Under the pieces are notes generated by a model that worked only from the letters and a program-made list of their open reading frames with translations, ran no database searches and was not told where the DNA came from. Made by a program: the position numbers and the translations under genes. Below are positions 17,262-25,859 of a DNA stretch of 34,212 nucleotides, piece by piece (position 1 is the first letter of the stretch; every line of letters begins with the position of its first letter). Source of the stretch: Blattabacterium cuenoti (GTDB taxonomy: Bacteria > Bacteroidota > Bacteroidia > Flavobacteriales > Blattabacteriaceae); assembly GCF_014251375.1 (NCBI RefSeq), contig NZ_CP059187.1, positions 489,820 to 524,031 on the forward strand, read 5' to 3'.

Positions 17262-19385
17262 ATGTCATACAATATTTTAGAAAAACCTATAATTCATTTA
17301 AAGGGATTTAGCTTAAAAAAAGCACGTTTATTTAATATTGAATTGAATATACACACATATGAAGATTTACTTTTTTTTTATCCCAAAAAATACCTCAATT
17401 ATTCCACATTGAATATATCTGAATTGAAATTGAAATCAAATATCATCAATAATAATATTATACAAATATTAGGAAAAATAACTAAAGTAGAAGAAAAAAA
17501 AGTAAATCAAAAAAAAATATTGATAGCAAGATTGGAAGATCACACCGGTTTTGCTGAATTAATATGGTTTCAAAAAATTAATTTTTTTAAAAAAAATATT
17601 AAAAAAAATGTTACAATATCAACAGTGATTTTTGGTAACATAAAATTTTTTCAAAAAAAAATTCAAATTATTCATCCCAAAATACAAAAATTTCAACTTG
17701 AAAAAAATTTCTCTTCTATTTCTTCTATATATCCTATATACTCTATTCCTGATAAATTCAAAAAAAATGGAATAAACAACTTATTTATGATAAATATATT
17801 ACAAAATTTAATAAAAGAATCAAAAAATGAAATAGAAGAAATTTTTTTACAAGATATCCTTTTAAAAAAGAAGTTAATGCCAAGAAAAGAAGCGTTAATT
17901 CAAATTCATTTTCCTAAATCTTTAGAAAAACTATTTCAAGCGCAATACCGTTTAAAATTTGAAGAATTATTTTTTTTAAAATTATCTCTTCTTTCAAAAA
18001 ACAAAAATACAACATCATTATACAGTTACCCTTTTTCAAAATTAGGAAATAATTTTTATAAATTTTACAAATATTTTCTCCCATTTTCTTTAACAGAAGA
18101 ACAAAAAAGAGTTTTCAAAGAAATACGTAATGATTTAAAAAAACCTATTCAAATGAATAGATTATTACAAGGAGATGTAGGATGTGGTAAAACTATAATA
18201 GCTATATTATCAATGCTAATTGCTTTAGATAACGGATTTCAATCTTGTTTAATGGTACCAACTGAAGTTTTAGCTATACAACATTATTCTTCCATAAAGA
18301 GAATGTTTTCTAAAATTAAAATTCAAGTAGCTTTATTAACAAGCTCTACATCCAATAAAATTAGAAAATGTATATATCATGATCTTTTTACTGGAAAAAT
18401 TTCTATCCTTATCGGAACACATACTTTAATTCAAGATAAAGTTATTTTTCAAAATCTTGGATTAGCAATAATAGACGAACAACAACGTTTTGGAGTAGAA
18501 CAAAGAGCAAAAATTTGGGGGAAAAATAAAAAACCTCCCCATATATTAATAATGACTGCAACACCTATTCCTAGAACTCTAGCTATGACTCTTTATAATG
18601 ATTTAAAAATTTCCACTATAAAAGAATTACCTACAGGAAGAAAACCCATTAAAACTGTTCATTTTTTTAATAAAATGAGACATAAAGTATTTGAAATAAT
18701 ACAAAATCAAATTCTAAAAGGAAGACAAATCTATATAGTTTATCCTATTATAGAAGAAAAAAACAAGAGAAATAAATATAAAAATTTAATAAATGGATAT
18801 CAAATTTTGACAGAAAAATTCCAAAGTTTAAAAAATGAAATTGGAATTTTACATGGAAAAATGACATCTCAAGAAAAAAATATTCAAATGCTTCGATTTT
18901 TGCGAGGAGAAACTAAAATAATGGTTTCTACTACCGTTATAGAAGTTGGAGTAGATGTCCCAAATGCTTCAGTCATCTTAATAGAAAATGCAGATTGTTT
19001 TGGATTGTCTCAACTCCATCAGTTAAGAGGAAGGGTCGGAAGAGGGACTCATAAAAGTTACTGTATTCTGATGACTGCCGATCGAATCAGTATTGAAGGG
19101 CATTTTAGAATAAAAAAAATGTGTCAAACTAATAATGGGTTAGAAATTGCAAAAGAAGATCTTAAATTACGTGGTAGTGGAGATATTACTGGTACTCAAC
19201 AAAGCGGAAAAACTTATTTTAGAATTGCGAATCTAATTAAAGATTCTCAACTTATGAAAGAAGTTTTTCCTATAGCTAGGAATTTTTTTTACCAAAATCC
19301 TAATTTTTTGTTAACTCATAAAACTACTACCAAAAATCATTTTTATAAATATTATAATCAATCTTTTTGGGAAAAAATCAGTTAG
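17262..19385 (+). CDS. recG: ATP-dependent DNA helicase RecG
   Basis: RecG reverses stalled replication forks and remodels Holliday junctions. The 707-residue protein has the full layout: an N-terminal wedge/OB domain (about 1-270) that grips the junction, then a superfamily 2 motor. Walker A is GDVGCGKT at 304-311. Motif II reads DEQQRFGVEQR at 405-415, where the family almost always has DEQHRFG. MTATPIPRTLAMTL, STTVIEVGVDVPNASV and QLRGRVGRGTHKSYC follow, with the C-terminal DLKLRGSGDITGTQQSG that is specific to RecG. The gene starts 107 bp past the divergent tRNA and is the first of a long plus-strand run. The motif II change is unusual but the rest is intact. Confidence 0.95.
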   Translation: MSYNILEKPIIHLKGFSLKKARLFNIELNIHTYEDLLFFYPKKYLNYSTLNISELKLKSNIINNNIIQILGKITKVEEKKVNQKKILIARLEDHTGFAELIWFQKINFFKKNIKKNVTISTVIFGNIKFFQKKIQIIHPKIQKFQLEKNFSSISSIYPIYSIPDKFKKNGINNLFMINILQNLIKESKNEIEEIFLQDILLKKKLMPRKEALIQIHFPKSLEKLFQAQYRLKFEELFFLKLSLLSKNKNTTSLYSYPFSKLGNNFYKFYKYFLPFSLTEEQKRVFKEIRNDLKKPIQMNRLLQGDVGCGKTIIAILSMLIALDNGFQSCLMVPTEVLAIQHYSSIKRMFSKIKIQVALLTSSTSNKIRKCIYHDLFTGKISILIGTHTLIQDKVIFQNLGLAIIDEQQRFGVEQRAKIWGKNKKPPHILIMTATPIPRTLAMTLYNDLKISTIKELPTGRKPIKTVHFFNKMRHKVFEIIQNQILKGRQIYIVYPIIEEKNKRNKYKNLINGYQILTEKFQSLKNEIGILHGKMTSQEKNIQMLRFLRGETKIMVSTTVIEVGVDVPNASVILIENADCFGLSQLHQLRGRVGRGTHKSYCILMTADRISIEGHFRIKKMCQTNNGLEIAKEDLKLRGSGDITGTQQSGKTYFRIANLIKDSQLMKEVFPIARNFFYQNPNFLLTHKTTTKNHFYKYYNQSFWEKIS

Positions 19386-19583
19386 TTGGGAATAATAATT
19401 AATGAATGAATAATGGGGATAATATGTTAATATGTTATTTTTATTATTATAATTATTATGATCGTATGAATTATGTATAATAGGAAGGATAATATTATGT
19501 ATGTATGGTAGGGTAGGTAGTAGTATAGTATTTATTTTGATTGATTATGTCTTTAATAAGATCATCATAACACATAAAATTTC
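19386..19583. other. C-poor low-complexity spacer between recG and uvrD
   Basis: This 198-bp spacer is unlike other gaps here. From 19386 to about 19550 the plus strand has many G but only about two C, and it is built from short iterations such as gtatgtatg and ggtagggtaggtagtag at 19498-19530. No coding frame, tRNA fold or convincing terminator was found. Confidence 0.6.
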
Positions 19584-21734
19584 ATGAATAGTAGTTTACT
19601 ATGGGCATCACTTAACAATACTCAACGACAAGTGATAGAAACAATTAATGGTCCAATTATGGTTATTGCAGGAGCAGGATCAGGAAAGACACGTGTCATT
19701 ACATATCGGATAGTTCATATGATCAAAAATATAGGGGTGAACCCCTCGAATATATTAGCTTTAACTTTCACTAATAAAGCTGCTAAAGAAATGAAAAATC
19801 GGATTTTAAATATGATTAATCAAACGGATTTGAATAAAATGTCATTAGGAACTTTTCATTCTATATTTTCAAATATTCTAAGAAAAGAATCTCATTGGTT
19901 AGGATATAGATCTAATTATACTATTTATGATAAAAAAGATTCAGAAAGTGTTATAAAAAAAATATTAGATGAAATTAATTTGAATCCTACAACATCTTGT
20001 TTTTTTACCACTAAAAAAATTATAAAAAAAATTTCAGAGATTAAAAATAACTTATATATATATAATGATAAATTCTACAAAAATAACAAAAATATTTTTT
20101 CAATTATTTATAAACTGTATGTAAAACGTTGTTTAAAAGCAGAAGCTTTAGATTTTGATGATATCCTTCTTCATACTAACCATTTATTTTTTCATTTTCC
20201 AAATGTCTTGCGAAAATATCAAGAAAAGTTTAAATACATATTAGTTGATGAGTACCAAGATACCAATATCTCTCAAAATACCATCATTAAAAACTTAGCT
20301 CAGAAACATAGAAATATTTTTGTTGTTGGAGATGATGCACAAAGTATCTATTCTTTTCGGGGGGCAGATATATCAAATATTTTAAACTTTCATAGGGATT
20401 ACAATGAAGCAAAAGTTTTTCGTCTTGAACAAAATTATCGTTCCACAAATCGCATCGTAGAGGCTTCCAATAAAATCATTTCTTTCAATAAAAATCAGAT
20501 TTTAAAAAAAGTTTGGACAAATAATGAAAAAGGAGAAAAAGTAAAAATATATTGTGCTTCTTCAGAAAGAGAAGAAGCACAATATATTGCTTCTCATATT
20601 CTAGAGACCAAAAAAAAAACAAAATTTAAAAATAAGGATTTCGCTATTCTATATAGAGCCAATAGACAATCACATATTATAGAATATGTCCTTCAAGAAA
20701 AAAAAATACCATACAAAATATATGGATCTATATCAATTTCTAAACGAAAAGAAATTCGAGATTTATTATCTTATTTTAGAATATTCACTAATTCTAATGA
20801 CGAAGAATCATTCTTATATATAATAAAAAAAATATGTAGTAAAAAAATTATTAGATCAATATTAACATTATCCAGAAATGAGGAAAAAACTGTATATGAA
20901 ATTTTAAAAAATTTTCAATCTTATTATTCCTCAATAAAAATGAAACAAGAAACAAAAAATAATTTTGAAATTTTTATTTCTAAAATAGAAAATTTACGTT
21001 CACAAATAAAAAATCATAAAAACGCATACACTACAGCAAAATCTATAGTAAATTTTTTGTTAAAAGAGAACAATACTTATCACAATGATGATTTTCAATA
21101 TATATTAGAGAATATATTTAGATATGTAAAAGAGCAAGAACAATTAGAAAATGGAGATGCTAGTTTATCTGGATTTTTGCGATTTTTCTTTTTAAAGGAA
21201 GAAGAAGGAAATAATGATAATGAAGAAAAAAAAGAAAAAGAATACGATAAAGTTTCATTAATGACAATTCATTTATCCAAAGGATTAGAATTTTCTGTCG
21301 TTTTTATAGTAGGATTGGAAGAAAACTTATTTCCATCAAAATCTAGTTTAGAAAATCAATTCAAACTTGAAGAAGAACGAAGATTATTTTATGTCGCTTT
21401 AACAAGAGCTCAAAAAAAAGCTGTATTAACTTATACTAGATCTCGTTTTTTATGGGGAAAAAAAACGAGTAATGGCCCCAGTCGTTTTATTAGAGAACTT
21501 CAAGATAAATTCATTATAGTAGAAAATAAAAAAAAATTGACTTGTTACTCTCAAAAAAAATATATATTTAAAAATTTTTTAAAAAAAGGAATAAAAGTTT
21601 TTCACAAAAATTTTGGGGAAGGGATCATCCTAGATTTAGAAAATAAAAATGAAATAGCTACAATAAAATTTCATAAATCAGGAAAGAAAAAAATTTTTTT
21701 AAAATTAGATAAACTTATTATTCCAGAAACTTAA
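19584..21734 (+). CDS. ATP-dependent helicase, UvrD/PcrA family
   Basis: This superfamily 1A 3'-5' helicase acts in nucleotide-excision repair and in clearing proteins from DNA. In 716 residues it shows Walker A GAGSGKT at 30-36, motif Ib-like LTFTNKAAKEMKNRI, motif II VDEYQDTN with D222/E223, DDAQSIYSFRGADI (motif III), LEQNYRST (motif IV), TIHLSKGLEF (motif V) and FYVALTRA (motif VI). A C-terminal GIKVFHKNFGEGIIL segment matches the tudor-like tail of PcrA-type enzymes. The N-terminus starts sensibly at ATG 19584, shortly before NNTQRQVIE. Lengths and motifs are complete. UvrD versus PcrA naming is a matter of convention in this phylum. Confidence 0.94.
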   Translation: MNSSLLWASLNNTQRQVIETINGPIMVIAGAGSGKTRVITYRIVHMIKNIGVNPSNILALTFTNKAAKEMKNRILNMINQTDLNKMSLGTFHSIFSNILRKESHWLGYRSNYTIYDKKDSESVIKKILDEINLNPTTSCFFTTKKIIKKISEIKNNLYIYNDKFYKNNKNIFSIIYKLYVKRCLKAEALDFDDILLHTNHLFFHFPNVLRKYQEKFKYILVDEYQDTNISQNTIIKNLAQKHRNIFVVGDDAQSIYSFRGADISNILNFHRDYNEAKVFRLEQNYRSTNRIVEASNKIISFNKNQILKKVWTNNEKGEKVKIYCASSEREEAQYIASHILETKKKTKFKNKDFAILYRANRQSHIIEYVLQEKKIPYKIYGSISISKRKEIRDLLSYFRIFTNSNDEESFLYIIKKICSKKIIRSILTLSRNEEKTVYEILKNFQSYYSSIKMKQETKNNFEIFISKIENLRSQIKNHKNAYTTAKSIVNFLLKENNTYHNDDFQYILENIFRYVKEQEQLENGDASLSGFLRFFFLKEEEGNNDNEEKKEKEYDKVSLMTIHLSKGLEFSVVFIVGLEENLFPSKSSLENQFKLEEERRLFYVALTRAQKKAVLTYTRSRFLWGKKTSNGPSRFIRELQDKFIIVENKKKLTCYSQKKYIFKNFLKKGIKVFHKNFGEGIILDLENKNEIATIKFHKSGKKKIFLKLDKLIIPET

Positions 21735-21758
21735 GAATCATTTTAAAAACAAAAAAAA

Positions 21759-21800
21759 ACACATACATGCATGTGCATCATAACATAACTAACAATAATA
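21759..21800. repeat. Short iterated spacer sequence with a 10-bp palindrome
   Basis: The spacer before the cation-efflux gene contains CATA/CATG iterations, with the perfect palindrome ACATGCATGT at 21765-21774, followed by TAACATAACTAACAA. It looks like slippage-generated low complexity; a regulatory role cannot be shown. Confidence 0.4.
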
Positions 21801-21824
21801 TTTCTTTAGTTATTAATTATTATT

Positions 21825-22808
21825 ATGGATGAGAAGAAAATAAAAAAAAATTTTAGTCTACAAAAATTGATTTGTTTTGTATCAGTATTTCTATTTCTTA
21901 TCAAATTAATTACTTGGTATATGACTTCTTCACTCTCTATATTCAGTGATGCGATGGAAAGCATAACAAATATATTTAGTGGATTTATAGGATTATATAG
22001 TCTTTATATCTCTTCTTTACCTAAAGATCACAATCATCCATATGGACATGGGAAAATAGAATTTATATCCACAGCAATAGAAGGTTTTTTAATTTTTATT
22101 GTAGGAATAGTCATTTTTATAAAAACTTTTATCCATGTTAAATATTATAACAATAATGATTATTCTTTATATAGATTGGATTATGGAATTCTTCTAATGT
22201 CTTTTACTTCTATTATAAATTATTATTTAGGTTTTTATGCTTGTAAAATGGGGAATAAAAATAGTACTTTAACATTGATAGCTAGTGGAAAACATCTTCA
22301 AATAGATACTTATTCTACTATTGGAATAATTATAGGATTAATATTATTAAATATAACTAAATGGATCTGGATAGACCCTCTTATTTCTATTGTTTTTTCA
22401 TCCGTAATTTTATATACAGGATTAAAATTATTAAGAAATGCTATAGCTGGAATTATGGATGAATCTGATAAAAAACTATTACAAAAATTATCTTTTTATC
22501 TTAATGAAAAAAGAGATACTTGTTGGATAGATATTCATCATTTAAAAATCATTAAATATGGAAGTGCATTGCATGTCGATTGTCATCTGACAATCCCATG
22601 GTTTTTTAATGTAAAAGAAGCCAATAAAGAAGTACAAAAATTAACTATGTTTACAAAAGAAAAATTCGGAAAAAAAGTAGAACTATCTGTTCATGTAGAT
22701 GCTTGTACAGATCATCATTGCATATTTTGTTTCAATAATTCATGTTTATTTAGAAAACAATTTTTTCAAAAAAAGATTCTTTGGACATTAGATAAAACTT
22801 CATCTTAA
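21825..22808 (+). CDS. Cation diffusion facilitator family transporter
   Basis: This inner-membrane divalent-metal/proton antiporter probably exports zinc, iron or manganese. The 327-residue protein has about six transmembrane helices between residues 12 and 205. Metal-site residues are visible: D42 in SIFSDAMES on TM2, and H157/D161 in KHLQIDTYSTIG on TM5. A His-rich stretch HNHPYGHGKIEF lies at 69-80. The cytoplasmic domain carries HVDCHLTIPW, and the tail holds HVDACTDHHCIFCFNNSC, a Cys/His cluster that could bind metal. The gene is 90 bp after uvrD and 49 bp before the DUF4290 gene. The transported ion cannot be read. Confidence 0.92.
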   Translation: MDEKKIKKNFSLQKLICFVSVFLFLIKLITWYMTSSLSIFSDAMESITNIFSGFIGLYSLYISSLPKDHNHPYGHGKIEFISTAIEGFLIFIVGIVIFIKTFIHVKYYNNNDYSLYRLDYGILLMSFTSIINYYLGFYACKMGNKNSTLTLIASGKHLQIDTYSTIGIIIGLILLNITKWIWIDPLISIVFSSVILYTGLKLLRNAIAGIMDESDKKLLQKLSFYLNEKRDTCWIDIHHLKIIKYGSALHVDCHLTIPWFFNVKEANKEVQKLTMFTKEKFGKKVELSVHVDACTDHHCIFCFNNSCLFRKQFFQKKILWTLDKTSS

Positions 22809-22857
22809 TATTAAGAAATAAAAAAAATAAAATCAATCATACATATTTTATTATCAT

Positions 22858-23466
22858 ATGGAATATAATACGAACCGTTTAAAATTGGTTATACCGGAAT
22901 ATGGAAGAAATATTCATAAAATGATAGACTACGCAATACAAATAAAAAATAGAAAAGAACGTAATAAATGCGCATGGAGTATTATTAAATTGATGACATA
23001 TTCCAATCCGGGATTTAACAAAGAAATTCCATACTTTCAACATAAATTATGGAATCAATTATTTTTTATGTCTAAATATCAATTAGATATTGATCCCCCT
23101 TTTCCAAAACCAAATCCAGAAAAAAAAATACAAGTTAGTTCCAAAAAAGCTGTATATCCTGAATATTTAACTAATTTTCGATATTATGGAAAAATCATAA
23201 GAAATATGATACATGTAGCCGTTCATTGCAAAGACAAACAAAAAAAAGAAGGATTATTCTACGCTATAGCAAATACAATGAAAAAAAATTATTTAAGGTG
23301 GAATAAAAATATTGTAGAGGACGATGTCATTTTTCAAGATTTGAAAGTTCTTTCAAAAGGGAAAATCTGTTTAATGAATAATACAGATCCATTATTACAG
23401 AGTTCTCATATTTTATTAAATACAAAAAGAAAGAAAAATTATTTGAATAATAGAAAAAAAGCATGA
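22858..23466 (+). CDS. DUF4290 domain-containing protein
   Basis: This 202-residue protein matches the Bacteroidota-specific DUF4290 family, recognised from the opening MEYNTNRLKLVIPEYGRNIHKMIDYA and the later YPEYLTNFRYYGKIIRNMI. The function is unknown. It is predicted soluble, with no signal peptide or membrane helix, and has a Lys/Asn-rich tail. It lies 11 bp upstream of murA, an arrangement I recall as common in the phylum, suggesting but not proving a link to envelope synthesis. Retention in a reduced genome suggests it matters. Confidence 0.88.
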   Translation: MEYNTNRLKLVIPEYGRNIHKMIDYAIQIKNRKERNKCAWSIIKLMTYSNPGFNKEIPYFQHKLWNQLFFMSKYQLDIDPPFPKPNPEKKIQVSSKKAVYPEYLTNFRYYGKIIRNMIHVAVHCKDKQKKEGLFYAIANTMKKNYLRWNKNIVEDDVIFQDLKVLSKGKICLMNNTDPLLQSSHILLNTKRKKNYLNNRKKA

Positions 23467-23477
23467 TGAAATAAAAA

Positions 23478-24800
23478 ATGGCTTCTTTTAAAATAGAAGG
23501 GGGAAGATCTTTAAAAGGGGAAGTTTTTCCACAAGGTGCAAAAAATGAAGCTTTACAAGTATTATGTGCAGTTTTATTAACATCAGAGAAACTAAGGATA
23601 AAAAATATTCCAGAAATAGAAGACGTAAAATGTTTAATGAAAATTTTAAAACATTTAGGAGTTAGTATCCAAAAAAATGATATTGGAGATTACACTTTTC
23701 AAGCAAAAGACATTCAACTTGAATATTTAACTACTAAAAAATTTCGTGAATATGGTAAATCTATTAGAGGATCTATCATGATTGCTGGACCATTATTAGC
23801 TAGATTTGGAAAAGCATACATGCCTATTCCCGGAGGTGATAGAATTGGACGTAGACGTTTAGATGCACATTTAAAAGGATTTAAATATTTAGGATGTTCT
23901 ATAAATTATAAAGAAGATCAATTTTTTCATTTATATGCTAAATATTTAACTGGTCAATATATTTTATTGGAAGAAGCATCTATCACTGGAACAGCTAATA
24001 TCATCATGGCCGCTACATTAGCTAAAGGAAAAACAACTATTTATAATGCTGCTTGTGAACCATATATTCAGCAATTATGTAGACTTTTAAACAAAATGGG
24101 TGCAAAAATAAAAGGGATTGCTTCTAATTTAATTCATATAACTGGAGTCAAAGAATTGGGAGGATGTATGACGCATACACTTTTACCAGATATGGTAGAA
24201 ATAGGAAGTTGGATTGGATTGGCAGCAATTACTAGTTCTGAAATTAGAATTAAAAATGCAAGTTGGAAAAATTTAGGGATAATTCCGAATACATTTAAGA
24301 AAATGGGAATAAGGTTAGAAAAAAAAGATGATGATATTTATATTCCACATCAAAAATCATACAAAATAAAAAAATTATTAAATAATGCAATATTAACAAT
24401 TTCTGACGCACCGTGGCCCGGATTAACACCAGATTTATTAAGTATTTTAACCGTAGTAGCAACTCAAGCTAAAGGAAGTGTTTTAATTCATCAAAAAATG
24501 TTTGAAAGTAGATTATTTTTTGTAGATAAACTAATTGAAATGGGGGCACAAATTATATTATGTGATCCTCACAGAGCTACTGTGATTGGATTAAATCATA
24601 AATCTTGTTTACGAGGCTCTCTATTAAACTCTCCAGATATACGAGCAGGAATATCTCTTCTTATCGCGGCACTTTCTGCCCGGGGCACTAGTATTATAAA
24701 AAATATAGAACAAATAGATAGAGGATATGAGAATATTGATCAAAGATTACGTGTTTTAGGAGCGAATATTTTAAGACTGAAAGATCATCAATTAGAATAA
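23478..24800 (+). CDS. murA: UDP-N-acetylglucosamine 1-carboxyvinyltransferase
   Basis: MurA transfers enolpyruvate from PEP to UDP-GlcNAc, the first committed step of peptidoglycan synthesis. The 440-residue protein has the EPSP synthase-like fold with Lys22 (QGAKNEALQ) near the N-terminus and IRGSIMIAGPLLARFG. The catalytic loop reads PGGDRIGRRRLDAH: Asp121 occupies the position of the Cys that fosfomycin alkylates in E. coli (C115). DAPWPGLTPDLLS and SPDIRAGISLLIAAL follow. The enzyme is otherwise complete. A Cys-to-Asp change is known from naturally fosfomycin-resistant MurA, such as those of chlamydiae and mycobacteria. The gene follows DUF4290 by 11 bp. Confidence 0.96.
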   Translation: MASFKIEGGRSLKGEVFPQGAKNEALQVLCAVLLTSEKLRIKNIPEIEDVKCLMKILKHLGVSIQKNDIGDYTFQAKDIQLEYLTTKKFREYGKSIRGSIMIAGPLLARFGKAYMPIPGGDRIGRRRLDAHLKGFKYLGCSINYKEDQFFHLYAKYLTGQYILLEEASITGTANIIMAATLAKGKTTIYNAACEPYIQQLCRLLNKMGAKIKGIASNLIHITGVKELGGCMTHTLLPDMVEIGSWIGLAAITSSEIRIKNASWKNLGIIPNTFKKMGIRLEKKDDDIYIPHQKSYKIKKLLNNAILTISDAPWPGLTPDLLSILTVVATQAKGSVLIHQKMFESRLFFVDKLIEMGAQIILCDPHRATVIGLNHKSCLRGSLLNSPDIRAGISLLIAALSARGTSIIKNIEQIDRGYENIDQRLRVLGANILRLKDHQLE

Positions 24801-24942
24801 ATAATTGAACAAAAAAAAAACTATATTTTGTTATTAAAAAATTTAATTCTATGTAGTACTAAAATACAAAGAATCATCACATTAATTAAATTAGTTGTTC
24901 GCAAAATCAATTAACTTTATAGAAAAATAAATGTGAAAATCT

Positions 24943-25425
24943 ATGGAAAAATTCGAATATATAACTAAAGAAGGATTGAAAAAACTACAACAAGAAATAG
25001 AAAGATTAGAGAATATAGAAAGACCTAAAATATCAATTCAAATTGCAGAAGCAAGAGATAAAGGAGATCTTTCAGAAAATGCAGAATATGATGCAATAAA
25101 AGAAGCTCAGGGTTTTTTAGAAATGAATATAGCTAAATTAAAAAAAAAATTATCTAACGCACGAATTATAGATGGTACACAAATAAATAAAAATAGAGTT
25201 TCTATTCTTTCTACAGTTAGAGTTAAAAATTTAACATATGGAGGGGAACAAATGTATACTTTAGTACCAGAAGGAGAAGCCGATTTAAAATCGGGGAAAA
25301 TTTCCATAAATACCCCTATTTCTACAGGATTACTTGGAAAACAAGTAGGCGAAATAGCTCATATAAAACTTCCAAATAAGATGATACTAGATTACGAAAT
25401 TTTAGAAATAGCATTTAGTGAATGA
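24943..25425 (+). CDS. greA: Transcription elongation factor GreA
   Basis: GreA enters the RNA polymerase secondary channel and triggers cleavage of backtracked transcripts. The 160-residue protein has the N-terminal coiled-coil hairpin whose tip ARDKGDLSENAEYDA bears the acidic Asp/Glu pair, and a C-terminal FKBP-like domain ending with TGLLGKQVGEIAHIKLP. The length is normal. The last codons overlap the HIT gene start as ATGA (25422-25425), which indicates translational coupling. The spacer before it (142 bp) holds no recognised gene. Confidence 0.96.
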   Translation: MEKFEYITKEGLKKLQQEIERLENIERPKISIQIAEARDKGDLSENAEYDAIKEAQGFLEMNIAKLKKKLSNARIIDGTQINKNRVSILSTVRVKNLTYGGEQMYTLVPEGEADLKSGKISINTPISTGLLGKQVGEIAHIKLPNKMILDYEILEIAFSE

Positions 25426-25859
25426 ATAAAAAAAAAAAAAATAACAATATTTTTGAAAAAATAATAAGAAACGAAATCTTTTCTTATAAAGTAGCAGAAA
25501 ACACTGACCATTTAGCTTTTTTAGATATCCATCCAATAAAAATTGGACATACTTTAGTAATACCAAAAAAAAATCATACAGATAAAATATTTTATCTTAC
25601 AGAAAAAAAATTCCTATCCCTTATGTCCTTTGTTAGAAAAGTAGCTATGGGAATAGAAAAAACAGTTCCATGTAATCGTGTTGGATTATTTGTTCTTGGT
25701 TTTGAAATTCCTCATGTTCATATTCATTTAATTCCTATGGATAAAGAAAGTGATGTAGATTTTTCTAAAGAAAAAATTACTTTATCTGAAAAAAAATTCG
25801 AAATTTTATCAAAAAATATAAAAAAATCTATAGAAAGAGAATGTAATAAAAATCATTGA
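25422..25859 (+). CDS. HIT family protein
   Basis: Histidine-triad proteins are nucleotide hydrolases or transferases. This 145-residue product has the triad H98, H100, H102 in PHVHIHLIP, and N-terminal features ENTDHLAFLDIHPIKIGHTLV typical of the family. The start ATG 25422 overlaps the greA stop. The second codon is followed at once by fourteen A (25428-25441), encoding KKKK then Asn, so the reading frame depends on an unusually long homopolymer. The 3' end overlaps the convergent coaX by 7 bp. The substrate is not known. Confidence 0.92.
   Translation: MNKKKKNNNIFEKIIRNEIFSYKVAENTDHLAFLDIHPIKIGHTLVIPKKNHTDKIFYLTEKKFLSLMSFVRKVAMGIEKTVPCNRVGLFVLGFEIPHVHIHLIPMDKESDVDFSKEKITLSEKKFEILSKNIKKSIERECNKNH
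25428..25441 (+). repeat. A14 homopolymer at codons 3-7 of the HIT gene
   Basis: Fourteen A follow the ATG-AAT start. It is the longest run noted in a coding sequence here and in frame as written. A one-base slip would abolish the product downstream of codon 7. Confidence 0.95.
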
